Positions 1 through 8,213 are shown, counted from the stretch's first letter. The stretch: 64,000 bases of DNA from Fusobacterium sp. (GCF_032477075.1 NZ_JAWDXO010000001.1:194084-258083), one strand, 5' to 3'. Notes: a model not told the origin generated them from the sequence alone. A program made the numbers and translations.

Positions 1-184
1 TTGTATTACTATATTAAATTCTTTATTTCATAAATTTTTTTAAAGTAATAAAGTGAGGTTAGAATAAGAAAAATTAATTAATAAAAAATTTAAAATTATT
101 TTATATTATTTGATTGTAAAATAAATTTTTTTTAAAAAATATTATGTTTGTATAGAATAATTTATATGCTTTATAAATAAAAAT

Positions 185-199
185 ATTTGATTATCAAAT
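185..199. promoter_or_regulatory. Fur-like palindrome upstream of the TonB receptor
   Basis: ATTTGATTATCAAAT is a perfect 7-1-7 inverted repeat that ends 5 bases before the -35 hexamer of the receptor promoter. Its 7-1-7 layout and central GATTATC resemble Fur/PerR-family boxes, and TonB receptors are commonly iron-repressed. Assignment to Fur is inference; only the palindrome and its place are seen. Confidence 0.45.
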
Positions 200-204
200 T
201 TTTA

Positions 205-233
205 TTGACACGAAATAAATATGTTGATATAAT
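205..233 (+). promoter_or_regulatory. Sigma-70 promoter of the TonB receptor
   Basis: TTGACA (205-210) and TATAAT (228-233) are both perfect consensus hexamers with a 17-bp spacer, about 50 bp before the start codon. This predicts very strong basal transcription, which fits a need for tight repression from the palindrome just upstream. Confidence 0.8.
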
Positions 234-286
234 TCTTTCGTAAAAGACTCATAAGTTTATAAAAATAAGAACAGGAGAAAATGATT

Positions 287-2347
287 ATGAATAAGGGGAA
301 AATTTTGTTATTTAGTTTTATAATATCAGCATTGGCACATGGGGAAGATACAGCAGTAAAACTTGATAGAACTGTAATAAAATCTGCTACAGGGTTTTCA
401 ACAAATTTAAGAGATATTGCCAGTACACCTAAGATAATAACTTCAGAAGAGATAGAAAATAAACAATATTCTACAATAGATGAAGTTTTAAAAGATACTC
501 CAGGGGTAGATATAATCTATGACAGTAAGGGTAAACCAATAGTAAGTCTTAGAGGACAGGGATATGATTCAAGCAGTAACTATAGAGCTGAAAATAATGT
601 AAAAATTATGATTGATGGAATATCTTGTGATACTTTAGACACTAAATTTGGAGGAACACCTATAAGTTCAATACCAATGTCAACCATTGAAAGAATAGAG
701 GTTATACCAGGTGGAGGAGCAGTATTATATGGAAGTGGAACTGTTGGAGGAATTATTAATGTTATAACTAAAAATCAGACAGGAACAAGAGGAAATGTTG
801 ACTATAAATATGGAGATGCATCAGGTCATTTGACAAGTGTGAACGCAGGACATACAATAGGGAAATTTGATATTGATTTAACATATTCGAAAGAAGATGG
901 AAAGGGATATAGAGCTCATGATGAAACAGATGCAGATTCATTTTTAGGAAAGTTAAGATATGATATTTCTGATACTCAAAAATTAGAATTTAAATATACC
1001 AAAATTTCAGAAAAAAATAAATATCCAGATGCTTTAACTGGAGCTCAATTAGAAGAAGATAGAACTCAGAGTGGAATAGATACAATATCACCAAATTTAT
1101 ATAAAACAGATACAAAAGAATATGTTTTGAGTTACCAAAATAAATTAACCAATAACTTTGAGTTTGATATTACAGGGTATAAAAAATATATGGATACAGA
1201 TAATTATACATTAAGTATGGGAACTATCAGTAATAGTATATCAGAAAATAAGAAAACTGGAATTAAAACAAAAGGAAAATATACATATGGAAATGGAAGT
1301 TCTTTAATATTAGGAATAGAATATACAAAAGATGAAATGTATAAAAGTGGTTCAACTTCATATGATTTAAGTAAGAAAACAATAGGAGTATTTGCATTAA
1401 ATAATTATAAAATAAAAGATAATATTGATTTCATATCTGGGATCAGATATGAAAAGGCAGATTATAAGGTTAATAGATATTCAGCTGGAAAAAAAGTAGC
1501 AGATATATTTCCAACAGAAGACGAATTTGCTTATGAATTAGGTATAAATTATCTCTATTCTGAAACAGGAAATATGTATTTCAAGTATGAAAGGGCATTT
1601 TTACTTCCTCCAGTTATGACATTAACAAATAAAACCCAAGAATCTATAACTTCTAGTGGAACAATAATACCTGAAGCATACTATTATAATAATATAAAAC
1701 CAGAGCATTCAGATACCTTTGAAATCGGAGTAAAAGATTTTGTGGGGGATACATTTTTAAGTGCAGTAGTTTATTATACAATAACTAAAGATGAAATAAC
1801 AGGATCACAGCCTTTTTATACTAAACCAAGTGGTGGAATGGGAGTATATATAGATAATTATAATATTGGAGAAACTGTAAGAAAAGGAATAGAATTTTCA
1901 GCTGTTCATAATTTGGGAAAACTTGATTTAAGAGGAAGCTATAATTATGTTGATGCAGAAATTAAAAAAGGGAGATACAGCAGATTAATATTAGATGATA
2001 CAAAAATGACTAATGTAGTGCCTCATAAATTTACTATAGGAGCAGATTATAGAATTACAGATAAAATACTGATAATGGGAGATATTACATATAATGCTGG
2101 TATATATACTTCAAATACTACAACAAAATTAGGAGTAAGCAGAGGTAGACAGAATGAATATACAATAGCTAACTTGAAACTAAAATATGAAGTTTATAGT
2201 GGATTGAATTTATATGCAGGAATTAATAATCTATTTAATGAAAAATATTATGATTCAATAACTCAAAATTCATTAGATTATAATGATTTTTACTATAGTC
2301 CAGCTCCTGAAAGAAATTATTATATAGGGATAAGTTATAGTTTTTAA
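287..2347 (+). CDS. TonB-dependent outer-membrane receptor
   Basis: This is a ligand-gated outer-membrane channel for TonB-driven uptake, probably of a siderophore, haem or metal complex. The start at 287 (686 aa) is chosen because AGGAG at 273-277 lies 9 bases before it and only 3 before the in-frame ATG at 281. A signal peptide of about 19 residues ends near ALAHG. A plug domain follows (about residues 35-155) with the typical ERIEVIPGG and GGIINVITK segments, preceded by DRTVIKSATG, which is typical of the region just before the plug. The rest is an aromatic-rich beta barrel ending in the outer-membrane signature ISYSF. Length is normal for the family. The ligand cannot be told from the sequence; no TonB/ExbBD or ABC importer genes are adjacent. 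The Fur-like palindrome suggests iron control. Confidence 0.9.
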   Translation: MNKGKILLFSFIISALAHGEDTAVKLDRTVIKSATGFSTNLRDIASTPKIITSEEIENKQYSTIDEVLKDTPGVDIIYDSKGKPIVSLRGQGYDSSSNYRAENNVKIMIDGISCDTLDTKFGGTPISSIPMSTIERIEVIPGGGAVLYGSGTVGGIINVITKNQTGTRGNVDYKYGDASGHLTSVNAGHTIGKFDIDLTYSKEDGKGYRAHDETDADSFLGKLRYDISDTQKLEFKYTKISEKNKYPDALTGAQLEEDRTQSGIDTISPNLYKTDTKEYVLSYQNKLTNNFEFDITGYKKYMDTDNYTLSMGTISNSISENKKTGIKTKGKYTYGNGSSLILGIEYTKDEMYKSGSTSYDLSKKTIGVFALNNYKIKDNIDFISGIRYEKADYKVNRYSAGKKVADIFPTEDEFAYELGINYLYSETGNMYFKYERAFLLPPVMTLTNKTQESITSSGTIIPEAYYYNNIKPEHSDTFEIGVKDFVGDTFLSAVVYYTITKDEITGSQPFYTKPSGGMGVYIDNYNIGETVRKGIEFSAVHNLGKLDLRGSYNYVDAEIKKGRYSRLILDDTKMTNVVPHKFTIGADYRITDKILIMGDITYNAGIYTSNTTTKLGVSRGRQNEYTIANLKLKYEVYSGLNLYAGINNLFNEKYYDSITQNSLDYNDFYYSPAPERNYYIGISYSF

Positions 2348-2382
2348 TAAGTAAAATTAATGAATGAGAGGAGCAGTGAAAA

Positions 2383-2479
2383 ATGAAAATATAATATACT
2401 TAATATATTAGTCTTTTTAAGAGGCTCTCCAAAACTTTTTGAAATTATGGAAGTTCTTTATAATCAATTAAAAAAATAA
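2383..2479 (+). pseudogene. Possible frameshifted small ORF after the TonB receptor
   Basis: An ATG at 2383 has a good AGGAG (2369-2373) 9 bases upstream but meets a stop after three codons. Removing one A from the following AAAA run would open a frame of about 31 codons to the TAA at 2477-2479, with a tail reading RGSPKLFEIMEVLYNQLKK. The codon use and composition of that tail look protein-like. It may be a deleted or frameshifted remnant of a gene once co-transcribed with the receptor. The family is not recognised. Confidence 0.3.
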
Positions 2480-2501
2480 AAGCTGCTTGTAAGCAGCTTT
2501 T
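2478..2501. terminator. Bidirectional intrinsic terminator
   Basis: AAAAGCTGCTT and AAGCAGCTTTT form an 11-bp stem with a very short loop, flanked by A and T runs. It lies between the convergent TonB receptor and ROK genes and can serve both. Confidence 0.75.
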
Positions 2502-2507
2502 AATATT

Positions 2508-3644
2508 TTAAAATAATGAGTCTACTATTGGAAATATAGCAGCACCTATAAGACTAGAATTTTCTTCAAAAGAAGAGAAAATTATAGTTTCTTTTCCACG
2601 GTAGAAAATATGGTCATTATATATTTCTTCTAAAAGTTTTTGTTTAATATATTTTTGTTGATGACATATTTTACCTGAAATTATAAGTTTTTCTGGATTG
2701 GAAAAGAACAACAAGTTTTTAATACCAATAGCAAGGTATTTTATATATTCATCTAACATCTTTTTACCTTCTTTAGTTTTCAAATATTCATCTTGAAAAA
2801 TATTTTCATATTTCTTTATTTTTTTAAACACTTTATGAAATTCTTCAACTAAAGCTTGATTTGAAACATACTCTCCCCAGCAGCCTTTTGAACCACAATC
2901 ACATACTTTTCCTTCTGAATTTACAATCATATGATGCATTCTTCCTGCTTTAAAATGAAAATCATTTTGGTTCTTTTCTCTAGTAAAAGAACTTATTCCA
3001 ACATAATTGTTAATAGTAAGAGCTGTAAAATTTGATAAAAGTGAATTTTCGCTTAAAAAAGCTTCAGCAATTGCAGAAAGATTTGATTCATTTTCTACAA
3101 GAACAGGAATATCAAATCTTTTCTTAATTTTTTCAATTATAGAAATATCAGTTTTATTTTTAGAATTAAATTCTATAAATTTTTCTTCCTCATTTACTAT
3201 CCCAGGAACAGATATTCCTATTCCAATAATACTTTTAAAAACAGATTTAGATAGTCTGCTTAAAAAGAATTCTAATTCTTCCATTAAGGCATCTGTAATA
3301 GAAATACTACCTTTTTGAATTGTTTTAGAATGTTTTTTAATAACAATACCTTTAGCATTTGTAAGTATAAGTTTAATTTTTTCCTCTGAAATCTGCACCC
3401 CTACAGAATGGCAGAAAAAATCATTAAAGGAGTATTCTCTGGCTTTTCTTCCTACTCCACTACCTACCTTTTCTTCTTCAACTATGATATTTTTTTCCAG
3501 AAAAAAAGTTATTATTCTTTTTACTGTAGGAAAACTCATATCCATTTTTTCAGCAACTTCATTGATAACAAAATTGTGATTAGAGTTGAAAACATATTCA
3601 AAGATTTTGTTTTCATTGTTCTCTTTAATGTTTTTTTGATACAT
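2508..3644 (-). CDS. ROK-family (NagC/XylR-type) transcriptional regulator
   Basis: This 378-aa protein has an N-terminal winged helix-turn-helix (about residues 10-60, with MDMSFPTVKRII as the recognition region) followed by an ROK sugar-kinase-like fold. The zinc motif CDCGSKGCWGE typical of ROK proteins is intact, as is a GIGISVPGIV segment. ROK repressors usually sense a sugar or its phosphate. The reverse-strand start has a strong AGGGGGAG ribosome site. The gene is divergent from the AbgT transporter operon across 284 bp, so that operon is its most likely target, although the neighbour is an acyl-amino-acid importer and not a sugar system. It may also act elsewhere. The effector is unknown. 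Confidence 0.88.
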   Translation of the reverse strand: MYQKNIKENNENKIFEYVFNSNHNFVINEVAEKMDMSFPTVKRIITFFLEKNIIVEEEKVGSGVGRKAREYSFNDFFCHSVGVQISEEKIKLILTNAKGIVIKKHSKTIQKGSISITDALMEELEFFLSRLSKSVFKSIIGIGISVPGIVNEEEKFIEFNSKNKTDISIIEKIKKRFDIPVLVENESNLSAIAEAFLSENSLLSNFTALTINNYVGISSFTREKNQNDFHFKAGRMHHMIVNSEGKVCDCGSKGCWGEYVSNQALVEEFHKVFKKIKKYENIFQDEYLKTKEGKKMLDEYIKYLAIGIKNLLFFSNPEKLIISGKICHQQKYIKQKLLEEIYNDHIFYRGKETIIFSSFEENSSLIGAAIFPIVDSLF

Positions 3645-3699
3645 AACGACTCCCCCTTTATATTCCCCCGATAAAATAACTATAATTTATTATATAATA

Positions 3700-3717
3700 T
3701 TTGTTCGTAAAAACAAA
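3700..3717. promoter_or_regulatory. Candidate operator between the ROK gene and abgT
   Basis: TTTGTT and AACAAA form a 6-6-6 inverted repeat in the divergent region, 55 bp from the ROK start codon. It is the clearest dyad in this 284-bp gap and is a candidate site for ROK autoregulation. In such A+T-rich DNA a 6-bp dyad can arise by chance. Confidence 0.3.
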
Positions 3718-3928
3718 ACAATAGTTTTTAAATTTATCATTTTATTTTAAAAATGGATTTTATAATAGAAAATCAAAGTTATATATTTAATATATTTGAG
3801 TTTTTTTTGTTTGAATAGTATATTCTAAAATATGATAAAAATATTTCAAAAGAATATTTTTTAAAAATAAAATTGTATATTTTCTGAGGAAAATATTTGA
3901 AATTTTGGGCATCAAGGAGGAAAAATAG

Positions 3929-5461
3929 ATGGGGAAGATTGAACAGAAAGGAAAGAATATTAATGTAAAAAATATGACTACACTGGATAAAATTTTAAAT
4001 TGCTTTGAAATACTTGGAAATAAGCTTCCAGATCCAGTATCTATATTTTTAATATTGTGTATAGCAATATTGATAATATCTTTTGTCTGCAGTAAGGCTG
4101 GAATTGCAGTTGAACACCCACTTACACATAATATTATAACTGCTGAAAATCTGCTAAGCAAAGGAAACTTAAAACAGATACTTATGAGTATGGTAACAGT
4201 ATTTCAAACATATCCACCTTTAGGTGTAGTATTGGTAGCAATGATAGGAATAGGGCTTGCAGATAAAAGTGGATTTTTAGAATGCCTTCTTACTGTTGTA
4301 GTAAAAAAGGTACCAAGTAATTTAATATATTTTACAGTTGTAATAATGGGGCTGATATTTACAGGAATAGGAGATGCAGGATTTATAGTGCTTCCCCCTT
4401 TAGCAGCTTTAATATTTCTTAATCTTGGAAAAAATCCAATTGTTGGAATGTTGCTTTCATTTGCAGGGGCAGCGATAGGTTTTTGTTCAGGATTATTTGT
4501 AAGCTTGAATGATATATTACTTACATCATTTACTATACCAGCAGCTCAACTTTTGTCATCAACTTTTACTAAGAGTCCAGCTATGACTCTTTATTTCAAT
4601 ATAACAAATTCAGTACTTCAGATATTTGTTATAGCATGGGTAACAGTTAAATTTGTAGAACCAAGATTTCCTGCTCCTGAGAAAAAATCAGGAGAAAGCG
4701 AAGGGAAAGAAATGCTGGAAGTTGAAAGAAAAGGACTTAGGTATGCAGGAATTTCTTTCTTAATATATATGGTATTGATTATATTTTTAGCAGTTGGAAA
4801 AGGAGCTTTTTTGAAAGATGATGCAGGTTCTCTTGTATCAACTAAATCTCCATTGATGGCTGGACTTATTCCTATAATGGCACTTGCATTTTTTATACCT
4901 GGTCTTGTTTTTGGAAAAATTACTGGAAAAATTAAAAATGATAAAGATGTTGTAAAAATGATATCACAGACTTTGGGAGAAATGGGGGGATATATATTTA
5001 TAGTTTTTGTTTCGGCTCAATTTTTAAGTCTTTTTTCTAAAAGTAATCTAGGAATAATTATGGCAATAAAAGGAGCTGATGGAATAAGAGGATTAGGACT
5101 TGAAGGAATGCCATTATTAGTAGCATATATTTTTTTAGTTGCCTTTATAAATATATTTATAGGAAGTGCATCAGCTAAATGGGCTATTCTTTCTCCAGTG
5201 TTTGTTCCAATGTTCATGTTGTTAGGTTATGATCCTTCATTAACACAGATGGCATATAGAATAGGAGATGCCTCTACAAATATGCTTTCTCCATTGTTTC
5301 CATATCTTCCATTAGTATTAGCAGTGGCGAGAAAATATGACAAAAATTTTGGTATAGGAACTCTAATTGCAAATATGATTCCTTATTCACTAATAACACT
5401 CATAGCAAGTATTCTTCTTCTTACAGTGTTTTTTACTTGTGGGCTTCCATTTGGATTGTAA
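3929..5461 (+). CDS. abgT: AbgT-family transporter (p-aminobenzoyl-glutamate type)
   Basis: This is a 510-aa inner-membrane carrier of the AbgT family. Family marks include the N-terminal LDKILNCFEILGNKLPDP, the segment PPLGVVLVAMIGIGLADKSG and many hydrophobic helices. E. coli AbgT imports p-aminobenzoyl-glutamate, a folate breakdown product; other members export sulfonamides, so the substrate is not fixed by family. The ribosome site AAGGAGG lies 8 bases before the ATG. The next gene, 24 bp downstream, is an M20 amidohydrolase, which supports import of an acylated or aroylated amino acid followed by hydrolysis. The ROK regulator is divergent. Confidence 0.85.
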   Translation: MGKIEQKGKNINVKNMTTLDKILNCFEILGNKLPDPVSIFLILCIAILIISFVCSKAGIAVEHPLTHNIITAENLLSKGNLKQILMSMVTVFQTYPPLGVVLVAMIGIGLADKSGFLECLLTVVVKKVPSNLIYFTVVIMGLIFTGIGDAGFIVLPPLAALIFLNLGKNPIVGMLLSFAGAAIGFCSGLFVSLNDILLTSFTIPAAQLLSSTFTKSPAMTLYFNITNSVLQIFVIAWVTVKFVEPRFPAPEKKSGESEGKEMLEVERKGLRYAGISFLIYMVLIIFLAVGKGAFLKDDAGSLVSTKSPLMAGLIPIMALAFFIPGLVFGKITGKIKNDKDVVKMISQTLGEMGGYIFIVFVSAQFLSLFSKSNLGIIMAIKGADGIRGLGLEGMPLLVAYIFLVAFINIFIGSASAKWAILSPVFVPMFMLLGYDPSLTQMAYRIGDASTNMLSPLFPYLPLVLAVARKYDKNFGIGTLIANMIPYSLITLIASILLLTVFFTCGLPFGL

Positions 5462-5485
5462 TATAAAATATCAGGAGGAAATATT

Positions 5486-6667
5486 ATGAAAGAAAAAATT
5501 GAACAACTGGCAGAAAAACATTTAGAAAGAATAATGGAAGTAAGAAGAGAACTTCATAGGTTTCCAGAGTTGGGATTTAAAGAGTTTAAAACAGCAGAGA
5601 TAATAAAAAAGGAATTAGACAGAATAGGGATTCCATATGAGAGTGAAATAGCTGTAACAGGTATAGTAGGTCTTATAAAAGGAAAAAAAGAGGGAAAAAC
5701 AGTTCTGTTGAGAGCAGATATAGATGCATTGCCTATTGATGAGGAAAGCAGATGTGAATTTAAATCTGAAATAGAAGGGAATATGCATGCCTGTGGTCAT
5801 GATGGACATGCAGCAGGGCTTTTGGGAGCAGCAATGATTTTAAATGAGTTGAAAGATGAAATAGCAGGTAATATAAAACTTGTATTTCAGCCAGCAGAGG
5901 AAGGACCAGGAGGAGCTGATCCTATGATTAAAGCTGGAATACTTGAAAATCCAAAAGTAGATGCAGCATTTGGATGCCATATATGGCCAGCATATAAAAC
6001 TGGGCAGATATTAGTGAAAGATGGAGATATGATGTCACATACAACATCTTTTGATATAATGATACAAGGTGTAGGAGGACATGGATCGCAGCCAGAAAAA
6101 ACTGTAGATCCAATTATAATAGGAAGTCAGATAGTAACAAATTTTCAAAATATAATAAGCAGAAATATATCTACACTTAAACCTGCTGTTTTATCATGCT
6201 GCAGTATAAAGGCAGGAGAAACATATAATGTAATTCCAGATAAGCTGACTATAAAAGGAACTATAAGGACATTTGATGAAGAGTTGACAAATGAGATTGT
6301 AGAGAGAATGGAGTGTATTATAAAAGGTATTACAAACTCTTATGGAGCCTCTTATATATTTGATGTAAATAGAATGTATCCTGCAGTAAAAAATAATCAC
6401 GAGATGTTTGAATTTTCAAAAGCAACATTAGAAAAAGTTGTAGGAGAAAAAAATGTAATAGTAATGGAAGAACCTCTTATGGGATCAGAAGATTTTTCAT
6501 ATTTTGGGAAAAAAGTTCCTTCTAATTTTTTTCTAGTAGGAGTAAGAGATACTCAAGAAGATATTGAATCTATGCTTCATCATCCCAAATTATTATGGAA
6601 TGAAAAAGATTTAAAGATAAGTGCAAAAGCTCTTTCACAACTGGCAGTAGATTTTTTGAATAAATAG
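5486..6667 (+). CDS. M20-family metal-dependent amidohydrolase
   Basis: This 393-aa cytoplasmic enzyme belongs to the M20D group (hippurate hydrolase, IAA-amino-acid hydrolase, N-acetyl-L-amino-acid deacylase, AbgA/B). It carries the metal-binding segment HACGHDGHAAG, the catalytic region QPAEEGPGGADPMI, a central dimerisation domain with GVGGHGSQPEKTVDP, and a C-terminal GSEDFSYF metal motif. It should split an N-acyl or N-aroyl amino acid. It forms an operon with the AbgT carrier upstream, so it probably acts on that carrier's cargo. Its last codons (from about 6610) are the starting point of the downstream tandem array: degenerate copies of its C-terminal coding sequence recur three times in the next kilobase. 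Confidence 0.9.
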   Translation: MKEKIEQLAEKHLERIMEVRRELHRFPELGFKEFKTAEIIKKELDRIGIPYESEIAVTGIVGLIKGKKEGKTVLLRADIDALPIDEESRCEFKSEIEGNMHACGHDGHAAGLLGAAMILNELKDEIAGNIKLVFQPAEEGPGGADPMIKAGILENPKVDAAFGCHIWPAYKTGQILVKDGDMMSHTTSFDIMIQGVGGHGSQPEKTVDPIIIGSQIVTNFQNIISRNISTLKPAVLSCCSIKAGETYNVIPDKLTIKGTIRTFDEELTNEIVERMECIIKGITNSYGASYIFDVNRMYPAVKNNHEMFEFSKATLEKVVGEKNVIVMEEPLMGSEDFSYFGKKVPSNFFLVGVRDTQEDIESMLHHPKLLWNEKDLKISAKALSQLAVDFLNK

Positions 6668-6688
6668 AACAAATTAAGATATAAATGA

Positions 6689-6717
6689 AGAGAACCTGAA
6701 ATTGTGTGTGGTTCTCT
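6689..6717 (+). terminator. Intrinsic terminator of the abgT/M20 operon
   Basis: AGAGAACC and GGTTCTCT pair across a 13-base loop and a run of T residues follows. Decayed copies of this hairpin recur in each later unit of the tandem array. Confidence 0.85.
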
Positions 6718-6807
6718 TTTTTTATAGTTAAGAAATAAATATAAAAAAAGGAAAAATGGGTTGGATTTAGAAAAATACTAATAATCAAAGAAATGGAGGT
6801 GAAAATT

Positions 6808-6945
6808 ATGAAAAAAGTAGATGATAATTTAAAAGAAGTAAAAAAACCAGTAAAAGAAACTAAAAATGATTTAAAAGAAACAACAAAAGAAAAAGGTAAA
6901 GATATAAAAGAAGGAGAAGGACATCTTAAAAAAGGTGTAAAATAA
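6808..6945 (+). CDS. Small Lys/Glu-rich protein, array copy 1
   Basis: This is a 45-residue, highly charged protein without a signal peptide, membrane segment or cysteine. It starts MKKVDDNLKEVKKPVKET and ends HLKKGVK. The ATG follows TGGAGGTGAAAATT, a strong ribosome site that is shared with the later copies. Composition (Lys, Glu, Asp, Thr) suggests a disordered or helical chain like LEA-type or CsbD-like stress proteins, but no family is assigned. It is the first of four paralogues and follows the amidohydrolase terminator by about 90 bp, so it is probably transcribed separately or by read-through. Confidence 0.7.
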   Translation: MKKVDDNLKEVKKPVKETKNDLKETTKEKGKDIKEGEGHLKKGVK

Positions 6946-7152
6946 AAATATTTAAAGATAAATATTAAAATCCTTTCACAACTGACAGCAGATTTTTTAA
7001 ATAAGATAAAATATATTAAATTGTAAATAAAAAGATAACTTAGAGTTATTATAAAATCCTCTTTTTTATATCTAAGAAATAAATATAAAAAAAAGGAAAG
7101 ATAAGTTGGATTTAGAAATATATTAATAATCAAATACAAGGAGGTGAAAATT

Positions 7153-7302
7153 ATGAAAAAAGTAGATGATAATTTAAAAGAAGTAAAAAAACCAGTAAAA
7201 GAAACTAAAGATGATTTAAAAGAAACAACAAAAGAAAAAGGTTCTGAAAAGAAAAAAGATATGAAAGAAGGAGACGGACATCTTAAAAAAGGTGTAAAAT
7301 AA
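7153..7302 (+). CDS. Small Lys/Glu-rich protein, array copy 2
   Basis: This 49-residue paralogue of the gene at 6808 keeps the same first 19 residues. The middle reads KGSEKKKDMKEGDGHLKKGVK, so it has gained four residues relative to copy 1. The ribosome site AAGGAGGTGAAAATT is stronger than in copy 1. Its upstream region holds a decayed copy of the terminator (7037-7075). Conservation of the reading frame while the flanking amidohydrolase and terminator relics decay argues that the protein is made and selected. Confidence 0.7.
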   Translation: MKKVDDNLKEVKKPVKETKDDLKETTKEKGSEKKKDMKEGDGHLKKGVK

Positions 7303-7509
7303 AAAATATTTAAAGATAAATATTAAAATCCCTTCACAATTAGTAGCAGATTTTTTAAATAAAATAGAATAAATTAAACTGAAAATAAAGAGAGAACTTA
7401 GAATTATTATAAAATCCTCTTTTTTATATCTAAGAAATGAATATAAAAAAGGGGAAGAAGAGTTGGATTTAGAAATATATTAATAACCAAATACAAGGAG
7501 GTGAAAATT

Positions 7510-7692
7510 ATGAAAAAAGCAGAAGATAATTTAAAAGAAGTAAAAAAACCAGTAAAAGAGACTAAAGATGACTTAAAAGAAACAACAAAAGAAACAACAA
7601 AAGAAAAAGGTAAAGATATGAAAGAAGGAGACGGACATCTTAAAAAAGATGTGAAAGAGGGAGATGGACATCTTAAAAAAGATATGAAATAA
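7510..7692 (+). CDS. Small Lys/Glu-rich protein, array copy 3, with internal duplications
   Basis: This 60-residue paralogue has two internal direct repeats: ETTK is doubled, and the ten-residue block KEGDGHLKKD occurs twice near the C-terminus. The start is the ATG at 7510; the in-frame GTG at 7501 lies inside the ribosome site AAGGAGGTG and is not the start. The internal repeats show the same slippage or duplication process that built the array acting within the gene. Function is unknown. Confidence 0.7.
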   Translation: MKKAEDNLKEVKKPVKETKDDLKETTKETTKEKGKDMKEGDGHLKKDVKEGDGHLKKDMK

Positions 7693-7778
7693 AAAATATT
7701 TAAAGATAAGTACAAAATCCTTTTCACAATTGGCAGAAGATTTTTTAAATAAAATAGAATAAATTAAGTTTTAAATAA

Positions 7779-7812
7779 AGAGAGAACTTAGAATTGTTAT
7801 AAAGTTCTCTCT
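7779..7812 (+). terminator. Intact terminator inside array unit 4
   Basis: AGAGAGAACT and AGTTCTCTCT form a 10-bp stem with a 14-base loop and a following TTTTT. It is the duplicated form of the amidohydrolase terminator. The equivalents in units 2 and 3 (about 7037-7075 and 7388-7426) have lost pairing, so only this copy seems functional. Confidence 0.75.
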
Positions 7813-7900
7813 TTTTATATCTAAGAAATAAATATAAAAAAAGGAAAGATGAATTGGATTTAGAAATAAATTAGTAATCAAAAACATGGAGGTATGAATT

Positions 7901-8173
7901 ATGAGAAAAGTAGATGATGATTTAAAAGAAGTAAAAAATTCAGTAAAAGAGACTAAAGATGATTTAAAAGAAGCAACAAAAGAAAAAATTTCTGAAAAGA
8001 AAGAAGATGTGAAAGGAGGAAGTGAGCGTTTCAAAGAAGATGTAAAAAATACTGCTGAAGAAATAAAAGAAGATGTGAAAGAAAAAACTGAAAAAGTAAA
8101 AAATGCTGTGAAAGATAAAGTAGAAGAAGGTAAAGAAAAATTAAAAGAAATAAAAGAAGTTATAAAAAAATAA
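7901..8173 (+). CDS. Extended Lys/Glu-rich protein, array copy 4 (LEA-like)
   Basis: This 90-residue protein begins like the other three copies (MRKVDDDLKEVKNSVKETKDD) but continues with about 45 more residues of regular amphipathic pattern, such as VKNTAEEIKEDVKEKTEKV followed by KNAVKDKVEEGKEKLKEIKE. The near 11-residue periodicity of Lys, Glu and small hydrophobic residues resembles group 3 LEA proteins and apolipoprotein-like helices, which protect membranes or proteins under stress; that is an analogy, not an assignment. The ribosome site is ATGGAGGTATGAATT. It may be the ancestral full-length member, with copies 1-3 shortened, or the most expanded member. Confidence 0.75.
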   Translation: MRKVDDDLKEVKNSVKETKDDLKEATKEKISEKKEDVKGGSERFKEDVKNTAEEIKEDVKEKTEKVKNAVKDKVEEGKEKLKEIKEVIKK

Positions 8174-8184
8174 AATAGCAAAAA

Positions 8185-8213
8185 AGAAGGAGTCTTTCCT
8201 AAAGGCTCTTTCT
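8185..8213 (+). terminator. Intrinsic terminator closing the array
   Basis: AGAAGGAGTC pairs with GGCTCTTTCT (two G-U pairs) across a 9-base loop, and seven T residues follow. It is unrelated in sequence to the repeated terminator, so it marks the original right edge of the array. Confidence 0.75.

Larger units (their letters stand above)
6610..8180 (+). repeat. Four-unit tandem segmental duplication carrying small Lys/Glu-rich genes
   Basis: Four diverged units begin at the shared string TTTAAAGATAA at 6610, 6951, 7309 and 7699, giving periods of 341, 358 and 390 bp. Each contains, in order: the last ~55 bases of the M20 amidohydrolase gene or a relic of it, its terminator or a decayed terminator, a conserved spacer with AAGAAAT(A/G)AATATAAAAAA, an AGGAGGT or GGAGGT ribosome site, and one Lys/Glu-rich small gene. 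In the M20 frame the relics still read LKINIKILSQLTADFLNK, LKINIKIPSQLVADFLNK and LKISTKSFSQLAEDFLNK, against LKISAKALSQLAVDFLNK in the real gene. This shows that the array grew by tandem duplication with one breakpoint inside the M20 gene. Confidence 0.92.

Noticed and set aside
3787..4161. Reverse-strand open frame of 124 codons overlapping the abgT start
   Set aside because: It is hydrophobic only because it mirrors the transporter gene, has no ribosome site, and overlaps the abgT promoter and start.
6570..7139. Long reverse-strand frame (189 codons) across the tandem array
   Set aside because: It and similar ones at 7407-7727 and 7771-8181 are complements of the Lys/Glu-rich genes, giving Phe/Ser-rich nonsense, and run through terminators. 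The forward genes have strong ribosome sites.
6610..8180. CRISPR-like repeat array
   Set aside because: Units are over 300 bp, diverged and contain genes; there are no short identical repeats with unique spacers.
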